Of a stretch of DNA of 64,000 nt, positions 1 through 7,229 are shown piece by piece. Location: contig NZ_BNAR01000001.1 of NCBI RefSeq assembly GCF_014653695.1, positions 1,232,736-1,296,735 of the forward strand. The letters run 5' to 3'. A model generated the notes under the pieces. That model worked only from the letters and a program-made list of their open reading frames with translations, made no database searches and had not been told where the DNA came from. A program made the position numbers and the translations under genes. The first letter of the stretch is position 1. Each line of letters opens with the position of its first letter. The stretch is from Lentzea cavernae (GTDB lineage Bacteria; Actinomycetota; Actinomycetes; Mycobacteriales; Pseudonocardiaceae).

Positions 1-13
1 TGCGGAGCGACCT

Positions 14-70
14 CTAGTCGTACCCGCGAACGTGGCCATCCTCGTCGGCGAGAATTTCGTAGCCATCCAT
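14..70 (-). CDS. Possible 18-aa small protein
   Basis: An ATG ORF of 18 codons (MDGYEILADEDGHVRGYD) lies near the left window edge and ends in TAG. An AAGGAG Shine-Dalgarno sits 7 nt upstream of the ATG, which is better than chance for so short a frame. The product is very acidic. I recognise no family. It could be a real small protein, a leader peptide, or the start of a gene truncated by a stop. Nothing else on this strand is visible to its left. Confidence 0.3.
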   Translation of the reverse strand: MDGYEILADEDGHVRGYD

Positions 71-190
71 GCCAAGCTCCTTCTGCTGGTTGTCCGACCC
101 ACAAACCGTAGAGCCTCAGCGGCGTCCTGTGGAGTGAATTTACGCCGCAACCGGGTTACCCACCACTAACCCAAAGGAGCCGCAGGGACC

Positions 191-778
191 ATGCTCACCG
201 CCCTGGCCACAGCAACTGCCCTGCTCCTGACCACCCCACCCACCCCCACCACCACCGACCCGGTCACCAAGACCGTGCACACCATCAACGCCTACCGCGC
301 AATGCACGGCGCGCCCCCTCTCTCACTCGATTCCGAAGTGTCAAGAACGGCGCAAGAATGGGCAGACCACCTACACGAAACAAACGATTTCCAGCACAGA
401 CCGGGCAACCAGTACGGCGAGAACCTCTACGCGACGAGCCGCAAGAGATCAATCGATTCAGCCGCCGCCGACGCCCTCGAAGCCTGGTACCGCGAATCCC
501 GCGGCTACGACTACGACGAAGAGATGACGCAGCAGAACATCAACCACTCACTGCTGCACTTCACCGCAATGGTCTGGAAGTCCACCACCCAGGTGGGCGT
601 AGGCCTCACCCAGGGCCACAACGGCACCTACGTGGTAATCAACTTCGCCAAACGAGGCAACACCCTCAACCACTTCAGGGAGAACGTCCTCCCACCAACA
701 CCGAAGCCGAAGGCGAGCCGTCACGCGACGCCGCAGGCGAGCCGCTCTCAAGCGACGCCGCAGGCGAGCCGTCCTTAG
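191..778 (+). CDS. Secreted CAP-domain (SCP/PR-1-like) protein
   Basis: A 195-aa protein starting at ATG 191, preceded by AAAGGAG at 173-179. Residues 1-20 are hydrophobic and rich in Ala, Leu and Thr, as in a short signal peptide, followed by a Thr/Pro linker. Residues about 28-158 form a CAP domain: the helix with NAYRAMHGAPPL, the QEWADHL helix, GENLY, HFTAMVWKSTTQVGVGL (CAP signature 1) and YVVINFAKRGN (signature 2). Bacterial CAP proteins are extracellular and their activity is usually unknown. The C-terminal tail is a low-complexity repeat around ATPQASR, encoded by two near-identical GC-rich units. It stands alone, with a large palindrome just downstream. Confident in the fold, not in the function. 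Confidence 0.85.
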   Translation: MLTALATATALLLTTPPTPTTTDPVTKTVHTINAYRAMHGAPPLSLDSEVSRTAQEWADHLHETNDFQHRPGNQYGENLYATSRKRSIDSAAADALEAWYRESRGYDYDEEMTQQNINHSLLHFTAMVWKSTTQVGVGLTQGHNGTYVVINFAKRGNTLNHFRENVLPPTPKPKASRHATPQASRSQATPQASRP

Positions 779-796
779 CCCTTAGCAAACGGCCTG

Positions 797-940
797 GGCG
801 GTGGGGTCCCGTCACGAGTCGCGCCACAGCTCTTGCTGCATGCAGGTAGGGGTGTCAACTCGACGCGCTTTTTGTCGAGTTGACACCCCTACCTGCATGT
901 GGCCAGCTCCTGGTGCGACTTGTGACGGGACCCCACCGCC
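797..940. repeat. 144-nt long imperfect palindrome
   Basis: Nested inverted repeat downstream of the CAP gene. The outer arms 797-815 and 922-940 are perfect 19-nt complements. The inner arms 839-864 and 874-899 are perfect 26-nt complements around a 9-nt loop (865-873, ending in five T). The intervening sequence (816-838 versus 900-921) is also partly complementary, so the whole unit can fold as one hairpin. It could be a bidirectional terminator, but it is much longer than needed. A MITE-like element is an alternative. No second copy is seen in this window. Confidence 0.8.
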
Positions 941-1120
941 AACGCAACCCAACTACGAAACAGACAGCCGCCCAACGAAACAGGCGTGCCATCTACCTAC
1001 CGGCGGCGCCACCCCCCGATCAGATTGCCGGGGGTCTGGGGGCAGAGCCCCCAGGGGAAAGCACGCAACCGCAACAGGCCGCATCCAAGGCGACCACCAA
1101 CCAACCCGCAACCCACAACC
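941..1120. other. Gene-free stretch with a small GC palindrome
   Basis: Together with the palindrome to its left, about 340 nt without a convincing gene. It contains the 7-bp hairpin CTGGGGG/CCCCCAG at 1036-1054 set in GGGGTCTGGGGGCAGAGC, a motif of the type dispersed in many actinomycete genomes. This may serve as the terminator of the minus-strand neighbour ending at 1121. No coding potential was recognised. Confidence 0.5.
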
Positions 1121-1651
1121 TCAAAACGCCGAAGTCTCAGTAACCGCCCTCAAAGCCGCCACCACAGCCGAAAACGGCGGCAACCCAACCCTTCCCGAAG
1201 GCACCGAACCAAGCCACCGAACCCCACCCCCATCAACCCGAGACGGCGGCAGCGGCACCAACGTCCCCAGCCGATGCGTCAACGCCCCCCGAGCCCTCAA
1301 CCGAATCAAGTTGACCTGAGAAGCCTCATCAGCCGACTCAGTGAGGATCAACCACCTCTCCCCCCGCCGCCCGGGCAGCACCACCACAGGCCCGCCAAGC
1401 ATCCGAACCCCCAGATACCGCTGCACCTCAGCCCCAACCCCGGCCGGCATCTCCACAGCGGACACAACGTGATCGGTGGTCAGCAGCAACCGGTTCTCAG
1501 ACCGCAACACCAACCACCCCCACCCCGAAAACCGCTCAATCGCACCCGCGAACGTGTCCAGCTGCGACAGAGCCCCACCAGACAGTGCCCCGGCAGGCAG
1601 AACCCCAGCAGACACAGCTCCAGCAGGTAGTACTCCTTCAGGCGAGCTCAT
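1121..1651 (-). CDS. Hypothetical protein, about 176 aa
   Basis: I chose the ATG at 1651 because a GAGGGTGAG ribosome-binding sequence lies just before it; the frame is open further upstream. The N-terminus is a low-complexity run of PAG/SAG-type repeats (about residues 5-30). A globular part follows, with GWGWLVLRSENRLLL, VVVLPGRRGERWLIL, LVPLPPS and GGVRWLG. The LPPS...RWLG pattern recalls short actinobacterial proteins that are sometimes annotated as primase/polymerase-like, but I see no catalytic residues to support that. Function unknown. It diverges from the permease at 1771. Confidence 0.6.
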   Translation of the reverse strand: MSSPEGVLPAGAVSAGVLPAGALSGGALSQLDTFAGAIERFSGWGWLVLRSENRLLLTTDHVVSAVEMPAGVGAEVQRYLGVRMLGGPVVVLPGRRGERWLILTESADEASQVNLIRLRARGALTHRLGTLVPLPPSRVDGGGVRWLGSVPSGRVGLPPFSAVVAALRAVTETSAF

Positions 1652-1770
1652 CGATCTCACCCTCACTTCTCCCGGCCAACGGATGTAACCCCGATCACAC
1701 GATTTGACTCCCGCCCCCACCAACTTCACTATCGGCCCGCCATCGGCACACTCGAACGGGGCTGGAGAGC

Positions 1771-3078
1771 GTGACCCACCTGAAGAACCGGCACGTCACC
1801 ATGATCGCGCTGGGCGGTGTGATCGGAGCGGGTCTCTTCGTCGGGACGGGTGCGGGCATCGCCCTCGCCGGCCCGGCGGTGCTGATCTCGTTCGGCCTGG
1901 CCGGACTGCTGGCTCTGCTGGTCCTGCGCATGCTCGGTGAGATGGCGGCGGAGCACCCGAGTGGCGGCGCCTTCTCCGTGCACGCCGAGAAGGCGATCGG
2001 CCCGTGGGCCGGGTTCACGGTCGGCTGGACCTACTGGGCCGCGGTGGGCGTCGTGCTGGCCGTGGAAGCGACCGGTGCCGCCAAGATCGCCTCCACCTGG
2101 ATTCCCGCGGTGCCGCAGTGGGCGTGGGTGCTGATCTTCATGTCGGCGCTCACGGCGGTGAACCTGACCAACGTCCGCAGCTTCGGCGAGTTCGAGTTCT
2201 GGTTCGCGGGCCTCAAGGTCGCGGCGATCGTCTTCTTCCTCGCGCTCGGTGTCGCGGCGATCGCGGGCCTTCTCCCGAACGTCGACTCCCCCGGCACGCA
2301 GAACCTCCAGGACTTCCTCCCCAACGGGTGGGGCGGTGTCGTGGCGGGTTTCATGGCGGTGGTGTTCGCGTTCGGCGGGCTGGAGGTCGTCACCATCGCG
2401 GCCGCGGACGCCGAGGACCCGCGGCACGCCGTCAGGAAGGCCGTCCGGACGTCCATGACGCGGCTGCTCGTCTTCTACCTCGGCTCGATGGCCGTGGTCG
2501 TGACGTTGTTGCCGTGGAACGACTCCGAGGTCGGCGCCAGCCCGTACGTCGCGGTGCTCGACCGCCTCGGCATCCCGGCGGCCGGGCAGGTCATGAACGT
2601 CGTCATCTTCGTGGCGCTGCTGAGCGCCATCAACGCCACCCTCTACGGCGCCGCGCGCATGCTCAGCTCGCTCGCCGAACGCGGCGAGGCGCCGAAAGCG
2701 TTGCTGAACAAGAAGAACGGCGTTCCCCGCAACGCCGTGCTCGCCTCGGTCGCGTTCGGCTTCTTCTCCGTGGTGCTCAACTACCTGTGGCCGGACACGG
2801 TGTTCCTGTTGCTACTCAACGCGGTGGGCTCGGCCCTGCTCGTCGTCTGGGCGTTCGTCGCGGTTTCCCAGATCCGGTTGCGCCGCACGATGGAGAACCC
2901 GGCGGTCCCGATGTGGGGCTACCCGTACCTGTCCTGGCTGGCGCTGGCCGCGATCATCGCCGTCATCGTGCTGATGCTCAGCGACGAACAGGCCCGCGGG
3001 CAGATCCTGTCCACGGGCGTGCTCGTCGCCGTCGTGGCGGCGGTGGCGCTGATCAGGTCGGCGCTGATCAGCCGGTGA
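1771..3078 (+). CDS. Amino-acid permease (APC superfamily, AAT type)
   Basis: A 435-aa integral membrane protein with about 12 hydrophobic segments, starting at GTG 1771 behind GGAG. The first segment carries the hallmark TMIALGGVIGAGLFVGTG of the amino acid transporter family, with GEMAAEHPSGGAF following the second helix, so the solute-binding unwound TM1 region is intact. Family members are proton-coupled importers of amino acids or GABA; the substrate cannot be assigned here. It is slightly shorter than the usual 450-480 aa because the N-terminal tail is short. Its 3' end overlaps the convergent secreted protein gene by 11 nt. Confidence 0.88.
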   Translation: MTHLKNRHVTMIALGGVIGAGLFVGTGAGIALAGPAVLISFGLAGLLALLVLRMLGEMAAEHPSGGAFSVHAEKAIGPWAGFTVGWTYWAAVGVVLAVEATGAAKIASTWIPAVPQWAWVLIFMSALTAVNLTNVRSFGEFEFWFAGLKVAAIVFFLALGVAAIAGLLPNVDSPGTQNLQDFLPNGWGGVVAGFMAVVFAFGGLEVVTIAAADAEDPRHAVRKAVRTSMTRLLVFYLGSMAVVVTLLPWNDSEVGASPYVAVLDRLGIPAAGQVMNVVIFVALLSAINATLYGAARMLSSLAERGEAPKALLNKKNGVPRNAVLASVAFGFFSVVLNYLWPDTVFLLLLNAVGSALLVVWAFVAVSQIRLRRTMENPAVPMWGYPYLSWLALAAIIAVIVLMLSDEQARGQILSTGVLVAVVAAVALIRSALISR

Positions 3079-3592
3079 CGTTCTTCAGCCGGTAGGGCTT
3101 GTACTTCGTGTTCTTCAGGCCGTAGGTGAGCACGCGGTGGTCGGTGCCGTGGCTGCCGCGCTGCTCGTAGGCCATGTACTGCGACTTGTCGGCCTTCGTC
3201 CACTTCTCGAAGATCACGACGTGCCGGAAGTCGTCACCGGGTTCGTCGACCGGGTCGATGAAGAGATCACCCGGTTTCAGATCGGCGATCTTGATCGGTG
3301 TCGAGTACTTGCTGGTCGCGAGAGCAACGGTGTTCGGCCCGCCCTTGGGATTCGCATTTCCCAGCGTGGCGGCCATTGAAACAAAGCCCGAGCAGTCCTG
3401 CCGGTACCCGTCCTTCCAGTACTTCGACATGCTGTACGGCACCTGCTTGCCGTTGTTCGCGGTGAGCCACGTGGCTGCCCTCTTCAGCACGTCGGCCCTG
3501 CTGATCTGCGCTTCCGGTGTCGCGGACGCCGTCGGCGCACCGACGAGAACGAACGCGAAGAACACGGCGACAACACTTGAAATGAATTTCAC
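3068..3592 (-). CDS. Secreted NlpC/P60-like hydrolase
   Basis: I start this at GTG 3592, giving VKFISSVVAVFFAFVLV as a signal peptide with likely cleavage after TASA. An AGGGGGA ribosome site lies 4-5 nt upstream; an in-frame ATG slightly further upstream is less well supported. The mature 150-aa domain has YWKDGYRQDCSGFVSMA, in which C67 is the candidate nucleophile, and FRHVVIF, in which H124 is the general base. LKPGDLF lies between them. This order is that of NlpC/P60 cysteine peptidases, which cut cell-wall peptides. It is short, with no wall-binding domain. Converges on the permease gene. Confidence 0.75.
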   Translation of the reverse strand: MKFISSVVAVFFAFVLVGAPTASATPEAQISRADVLKRAATWLTANNGKQVPYSMSKYWKDGYRQDCSGFVSMAATLGNANPKGGPNTVALATSKYSTPIKIADLKPGDLFIDPVDEPGDDFRHVVIFEKWTKADKSQYMAYEQRGSHGTDHRVLTYGLKNTKYKPYRLKNVTG

Positions 3593-3740
3593 GACTTCCC
3601 CCTGCATCGAGAAGAGCGAATCTCGTGGCTCCACCGGAGCACGGGGCAGGGAGCGAGTCAAGGATCGTTCGCACAATCACTGAACACGTCCGACTTTCGT
3701 GGTAACTCGTCCGAGCGAATTCACCACCCACATCGGGGAA

Positions 3741-4001
3741 CTAAGCAGAACGGCTCTGCGGCGTCAGCAGTTCGTTGATGGAATCGAGCGAGATCCCGAG
3801 AGCGCCGGCGAGCGCGGCGATGGTGAAGAACGACGGTGTGGGGGCGCGTCCCGTCTCGATCTTGCGCACGGTCTCGGCCGAGAGACCGGCGCGGGCCGCG
3901 ATCTCGACCATGCTCTCGTCACCGCGGGCGTCGCGCAGCAACTGACCGAGCCGCCGGCCGCGATCCCGTTCCAGTGACGTCAGGGGGATGCGCACCATGC
4001 C
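3741..4001 (-). CDS. Small XRE-family regulator
   Basis: An 86-aa protein starting MVRIPLTSLERDRGRRLG (ATG 4001). Residues about 28-75 form a Cro/C1-type helix-turn-helix: MVEIAARAGLSAETVRKIETGRAPTPSFFTIAALAGALG. This matches a very common actinobacterial subfamily of stand-alone DNA-binding proteins with no effector domain. The reading frame continues upstream, but codon use and content become shadow-like, so I use the internal ATG. A divergent promoter and leader-like transcript begin within 50-80 nt of its start, and it may regulate that transcript. Confidence 0.85.
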   Translation of the reverse strand, partial: GMVRIPLTSLERDRGRRLGQLLRDARGDESMVEIAARAGLSAETVRKIETGRAPTPSFFTIAALAGALGISLDSINELLTPQSRSA

Positions 4002-4050
4002 TGCGGATTCTACGCGAAACAGACGCGCCGGACGACGTGAGAAAAGTCCG

Positions 4051-4080
4051 TTGCACGGCCGGGCGATCCCGACATAGGTT
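4051..4080 (+). promoter_or_regulatory. Sigma-70-type promoter for the 4.1-kb leader RNA
   Basis: TTGCAC at 4051-4056 and TAGGTT at 4075-4080, separated by 18 nt, make a good housekeeping-type promoter on the plus strand. Expected start is about 4086. It drives the short ORF and structured region that follow. Inferred from consensus only. Confidence 0.5.
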
Positions 4081-4084
4081 CGAA

Positions 4085-4257
4085 GTACACAAGAGAGGAG
4101 GTGGTCCAAAGTTGTATAGCTACAGGACTCGTGAGGTGGCTGTCCGCTAGGACCGCCTTTGGTGACGCCTAGTCGCAAACCCAGGCAGCCACCCGACCCC
4201 CGGACTTCGAGCGCTGGTCCCGCTCGGCCTGCTCGCGCAGGAGTCGTCCGGGGGTTG
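4085..4257 (+). ncRNA. Candidate structured leader or small RNA
   Basis: Downstream of the promoter the sequence has several mutually exclusive helices: GGTGGTCC (4101-4108) with GGACCGCC (4150-4157); GGCTGTCC (4138-4145) with GGACCGCC (4150-4157, one mismatch) followed by TTT; and GGTGGCTG (4135-4142) with CAGCCACC (4186-4193). A terminal 9-bp helix CCCCCGGAC/GTCCGGGGG encloses two smaller hairpins. Competing helices of this kind are typical of attenuators. No plus-strand gene follows: the next gene, UdgX, lies on the opposite strand. A free-standing RNA is therefore as likely as a leader. I do not recognise the family. Confidence 0.4.
4112..4150 (+). CDS. 12-codon leader-type peptide (TTG start)
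   Basis: TTG at 4112 opens a 12-residue frame, MYSYRTREVAVR, ending in TAG at 4148. A very strong AGGAGGTGG lies at 4096-4104. The stop codon falls in the loop of the 4138-4157 hairpin, so a translating ribosome would affect folding. The combination of strong ribosome site, very short frame and competing hairpins suggests a regulatory leader peptide. No runs of a single amino-acid codon are present, so I cannot name a sensed amino acid. Confidence 0.4.
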   Translation: MYSYRTREVAVR

Positions 4258-4291
4258 TCCCGTTCCAGGGCACGGCGGCATTTCCACGCCA

Positions 4292-4918
4292 CTAGGACTT
4301 CCGCACGGCCACCAGGTCCGCGACGAACTCGTCGAACGACTCGCGGTAGTTCTCGGCCCGCACCACCGACGACGGGTGCACGGTGACACCGACCCGCAGC
4401 CCGTCGTGCTCCAGCACCTCACCGCGGTGCTCGGTCAGCTTGAACGACGGCCCCAGCACCGCCTTGGCCGCCACGGCCCCCAGCACCACCACGAGCCGGG
4501 GCTTCACCACCCGGATCTCCTCGCGCAGCCACGGGAAGCACGCGACGGCCTCACCGCGCCGGGGCGTCTGGTGGATCTGGCGCTTCCCGCGCTCGACGAA
4601 CCTGAAGTGCTTCACCGCGTTCGTCAGGTACGTCTTCGCGCGGTCGATGCCCGCGGCGTCCAACGCCTTGTCCAGCAACCGCCCGGCGGGCCCGATGAAC
4701 ACGTGACCGTCGGTGTCCTCACGATCACCGGGACACTCCCCGACCATCATCAGCCGCGCCGGCACCGGTCCCTCGCCGAACACGGTCTGAGTGGCGTCGC
4801 GGTACAGGTCGCAGCCGCGGCAGCCGGAAGCGGCAGAACGCAACGCCGCCCAGTCCTTCCCCTCGGGGACGAACTGGGCGGCGCCGGCGTCTTCGCTACT
4901 TGTCCGAGCGGAAGGCAT
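4292..4918 (-). CDS. udgX: UdgX-type uracil-DNA glycosylase
   Basis: A 208-aa protein with the family-4/UdgX fold: CRGCDLYRDATQTVFGEG (C33 and C36, likely Fe-S ligands), GECPGDREDTDGHVFIGPAG for uracil recognition, and VVVLGAVAAKAVLG and VTVHPSS near the C-terminus. The diagnostic UdgX loop is present as KRQIHQTP; in UdgX the His of this loop becomes covalently linked to the abasic product after uracil excision. The consensus second Arg of KRRIH is Gln here, while the His is kept. It acts in uracil repair. Its ATG lies inside the 3' end of the CsbD gene (23-nt overlap), implying translational coupling. Confidence 0.85.
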   Translation of the reverse strand: MPSARTSSEDAGAAQFVPEGKDWAALRSAASGCRGCDLYRDATQTVFGEGPVPARLMMVGECPGDREDTDGHVFIGPAGRLLDKALDAAGIDRAKTYLTNAVKHFRFVERGKRQIHQTPRRGEAVACFPWLREEIRVVKPRLVVVLGAVAAKAVLGPSFKLTEHRGEVLEHDGLRVGVTVHPSSVVRAENYRESFDEFVADLVAVRKS

Positions 4919-5075
4919 CCTTGACCTTCTCGCCCGCCTGCTTCAGAGAGCCCTTCGCACGTTCCGCGCGGCCTTCGGCCTGCCACTGCTCGTTGTCCGT
5001 GGCGTCCCCGAGTGCTTCCTTCGCGCGGCCCTTGAGCTCCTCGGCCTTGTTGCTGATCTTGTCGTCGGCACCCAT
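4896..5075 (-). CDS. CsbD-family stress protein
   Basis: A 59-aa hydrophilic, Lys/Glu/Ala-rich protein beginning MGADDKISNKAEELKGRAKE. It carries the CsbD signature of paired amphipathic helices, KAEELKGRAKEALGDATDN and GRAERAKGSLKQAGEKVKD. GAAGGAG lies 8 nt before the ATG. CsbD proteins are cytoplasmic general-stress proteins of unknown mechanism, named for control by sigma B in Bacillus. A SigB/SigF-type promoter lies directly upstream. The 3' end overlaps the udgX start, so a stress transcript would carry both. Confidence 0.85.
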   Translation of the reverse strand: MGADDKISNKAEELKGRAKEALGDATDNEQWQAEGRAERAKGSLKQAGEKVKDAFRSDK

Positions 5076-5115
5076 GGATCAGGCTCCTTCACTAGCGGTC
5101 AGCTACGTTGTTCGG

Positions 5116-5140
5116 TTACCCGGCGAGCACCGTTTGAAAC
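5116..5140 (-). promoter_or_regulatory. SigB/SigF-type stress promoter
   Basis: Read on the minus strand: GTTT (5140-5137), 15 nt, then GGGTAA (5121-5116). This matches the GTTT-N14-15-GGGTA consensus of actinobacterial general-stress sigma factors. The predicted start is about 30 nt before the CsbD ATG. Consensus match only. Confidence 0.6.
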
Positions 5141-5292
5141 AGTTGATAAGGTGATCACTCGCGGTTGAGAACCCAGCCGCAAGCCGATGTGACGGCTTGC
5201 TCTGGGTGTGCCCGCCCTCCGCAATGCAGCTCCAGAGCGACGTCTTCGCACCGGCATGCCGCTGTGACCAGACGACGCGAAAGGAGCCGGCG

Positions 5293-5637
5293 GTGTCGTC
5301 CGCGAGAATCACCGCCCTCGAGGCCGAGGTGGCGGGGCTGCGCAAAGCTCTGGTGTCCCGGACAGTCATCGGGCAGGCCACAGGCCTGATCGCCGCACGC
5401 AAACCCTGCACACCCCAGCAGGCGTTCCAGCTGCTGGTGCACATATCCCAGCACCACAACATCAAGCTGCACGTCGCCGCCGACCGGTTGGTCACGGCGT
5501 TCGTGCACGCGCAGCTAGGCCGGCCCGTCGACCTGGCCGACCAGATGCTGTGGGATCACGTCGACGCGACCACCGCGAACGATTCCGGTGAGAGCGACGA
5601 CGGGATCGCCGAGGAGGTCAGCAGCACGTCTCCCTGA
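5293..5637 (+). CDS. ANTAR-domain RNA-binding protein
   Basis: Start chosen at GTG 5293, behind AAAGGAG at 5280-5286. The 114-aa product begins with a short coiled coil (ARITALEAEVAGLRKAL). The ANTAR domain follows at about residues 15-70: SRTVIGQATGLIAARKPCTPQQAFQLLVHISQHHNIKLHVAADRLV. ANTAR proteins bind tandem hairpins in nascent RNA and prevent termination. There is no receiver or GAF domain, so the input is unclear; the coiled coil may mediate pairing. Its last 82 nt are antisense to the end of treZ, an unusually long coding overlap. Confidence 0.82.
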   Translation: MSSARITALEAEVAGLRKALVSRTVIGQATGLIAARKPCTPQQAFQLLVHISQHHNIKLHVAADRLVTAFVHAQLGRPVDLADQMLWDHVDATTANDSGESDDGIAEEVSSTSP

Positions 5638-7229
5638 GGCAGCGGGACGGGGGACGTGCCGAGGTTCACCACCACGCGGGTGCTCCCGCGGTGCAGCACC
5701 AGGCACTCCCCGTCCTGCTCGACCAGGAACCCGTCCAGCCGCGGATCGGCGATCTCCGGCCGGGTGCGGCGCAACGCGATCAGCGCGCGGTAGGTCTCCA
5801 GGACCACGCCGTGATCACCTTCACGGGCCTCGTCCCAGCGCAGCCGCGAGTTCTGTACGGTCTGCGGTGACATCGGGTCCGGCACGTCGGACTCACCCCA
5901 GCCGTGGCGGGAGAACTCACGCCGCCTGCCGGTCCTGACTGCCTCGGCCAGACCGGGGTCCGGGAAGGACGCGAAGAACTGCCAGGGCGTGGACGCCGCC
6001 CACTCCTCCCCCATGAAGATCATGGGCGTGTAGGGCGAGCACAGCACGATTGCCGCCGCGCACAACAACTTCCCCGTCGACACGGACGCGGACAGCCGGT
6101 CGCCGGTGGCGCGGTTGCCGATCTGGTCGTGGTTCTGGCTGTACGCGAGGAACCGGTAGCCGGGGATCAGCGCCGTGTCGACCGGCTTGCCGTGGTGCTT
6201 CTCCCGGAACGACGACCACGTGCCGGCGTGGAAGAACACCTTCTCCAGCGTGTTCTTCAACGCTCCCGGCGCCGCGAAGTCCTCGTAGTAGCCGAAGGTC
6301 TCGCCGGTCAGCGCGACGTGCAGGGCGTGGTGCAGGTCGTCCGACCACTGCGCCTGCAGGCCGTACCCGCCGCCTTCCCGCGCCGTCACCAGCTTGGCGT
6401 CGTTCAGGTCGGACTCGGCGATCAGCGTGAGCGGACGGCCCAGCGACGCCGAGAGCGCGTCCACCTCGACCGCCATCTCCTCGAGGACGTGCACCGCCCG
6501 GTGGTCGGCCAGCGCGTGCACGGCGTCGAGCCGCAGCCCGTCGACGTGGAAGTCCCGCAGCCACTGCAGCGCGTTGTCGAGGACGTACCGGCGCACCTCG
6601 TCCGAGCCCGCCCCGTCGAGGTTGAGGCCGGGGCCCCAGTCGTTGCTCCCGGCGAAGTACGGCCCGAACTTGTCGAGGTACGCGCCGGACGGCCCGAGGT
6701 GGTTGTAGACCACGTCGAGCAGCACGGCGAGACCACGGGCGTGGCAGGCGTCCACGAACCGCTTGAACCCGTCCGGGCCGCCGTACGGCTCGTGCACGGC
6801 ACCCCACAGGACGCCGTCGTAACCCCAGCCCTCGACGCCGTCGAAGCTGTTGACCGGCATGACCTCGACGAACGTGATGCCGAGGTCCACCAGGTGGTCG
6901 AGCCTGCCGATGGCGGCGTCGAACGTGCCCTCCGGCGTGAACGTGCCGATGTGCAGCTCGTAGATCACCCCGCCCTGCAACGGGCGGCCGGTCCACGCGC
7001 CATCGGTCCACTCGAACTCGTGGGTGTAGGCGCGGGACGCCTCGTGCACGCCGTTCGGCTGCCACAGCGAGCGCGGATCCGGGTACGCCTTGCCCTCGAT
7101 GACGAACGCGTAGTCGGTGCCGTCGGCCTCGGAGTGCCACCAGTCGCCGTCACGCTTCATCTCGTGGTCGACGCCGTCGACGCGCACGTGCACCGACTCG
7201 GGAGTCGGTGCCCAGACGGAGAAGCTCAC
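5556..7229 (-). CDS. treZ: Malto-oligosyltrehalose trehalohydrolase
   Basis: A 557-aa GH13 enzyme that releases trehalose from maltooligosyl-trehalose. It starts at GTG 7229 (SFSVWAP); upstream in-frame sequence belongs to treY. An N-terminal CBM48-like domain is followed by the barrel with VVYNHLGPSG, DGLRLDAVHAL (nucleophile Asp), LIAESDLND (acid Glu) and SQNHDQIGNR. FMGEEW is also typical. The GTG overlaps the treY stop as GTGA, so the two are translationally coupled. The 3' end overlaps the convergent ANTAR gene by 82 nt. Length is near the usual 570-600. Confidence 0.93.
   Translation of the reverse strand: MSFSVWAPTPESVHVRVDGVDHEMKRDGDWWHSEADGTDYAFVIEGKAYPDPRSLWQPNGVHEASRAYTHEFEWTDGAWTGRPLQGGVIYELHIGTFTPEGTFDAAIGRLDHLVDLGITFVEVMPVNSFDGVEGWGYDGVLWGAVHEPYGGPDGFKRFVDACHARGLAVLLDVVYNHLGPSGAYLDKFGPYFAGSNDWGPGLNLDGAGSDEVRRYVLDNALQWLRDFHVDGLRLDAVHALADHRAVHVLEEMAVEVDALSASLGRPLTLIAESDLNDAKLVTAREGGGYGLQAQWSDDLHHALHVALTGETFGYYEDFAAPGALKNTLEKVFFHAGTWSSFREKHHGKPVDTALIPGYRFLAYSQNHDQIGNRATGDRLSASVSTGKLLCAAAIVLCSPYTPMIFMGEEWAASTPWQFFASFPDPGLAEAVRTGRRREFSRHGWGESDVPDPMSPQTVQNSRLRWDEAREGDHGVVLETYRALIALRRTRPEIADPRLDGFLVEQDGECLVLHRGSTRVVVNLGTSPVPLPQGDVLLTSSAIPSSLSPESFAVVAST

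Noticed and set aside
797..940. Integron attC site
   Set aside because: The arms are longer and perfect, and lack the simple-site core triplets and unpaired bases of attC. No integrase is nearby.
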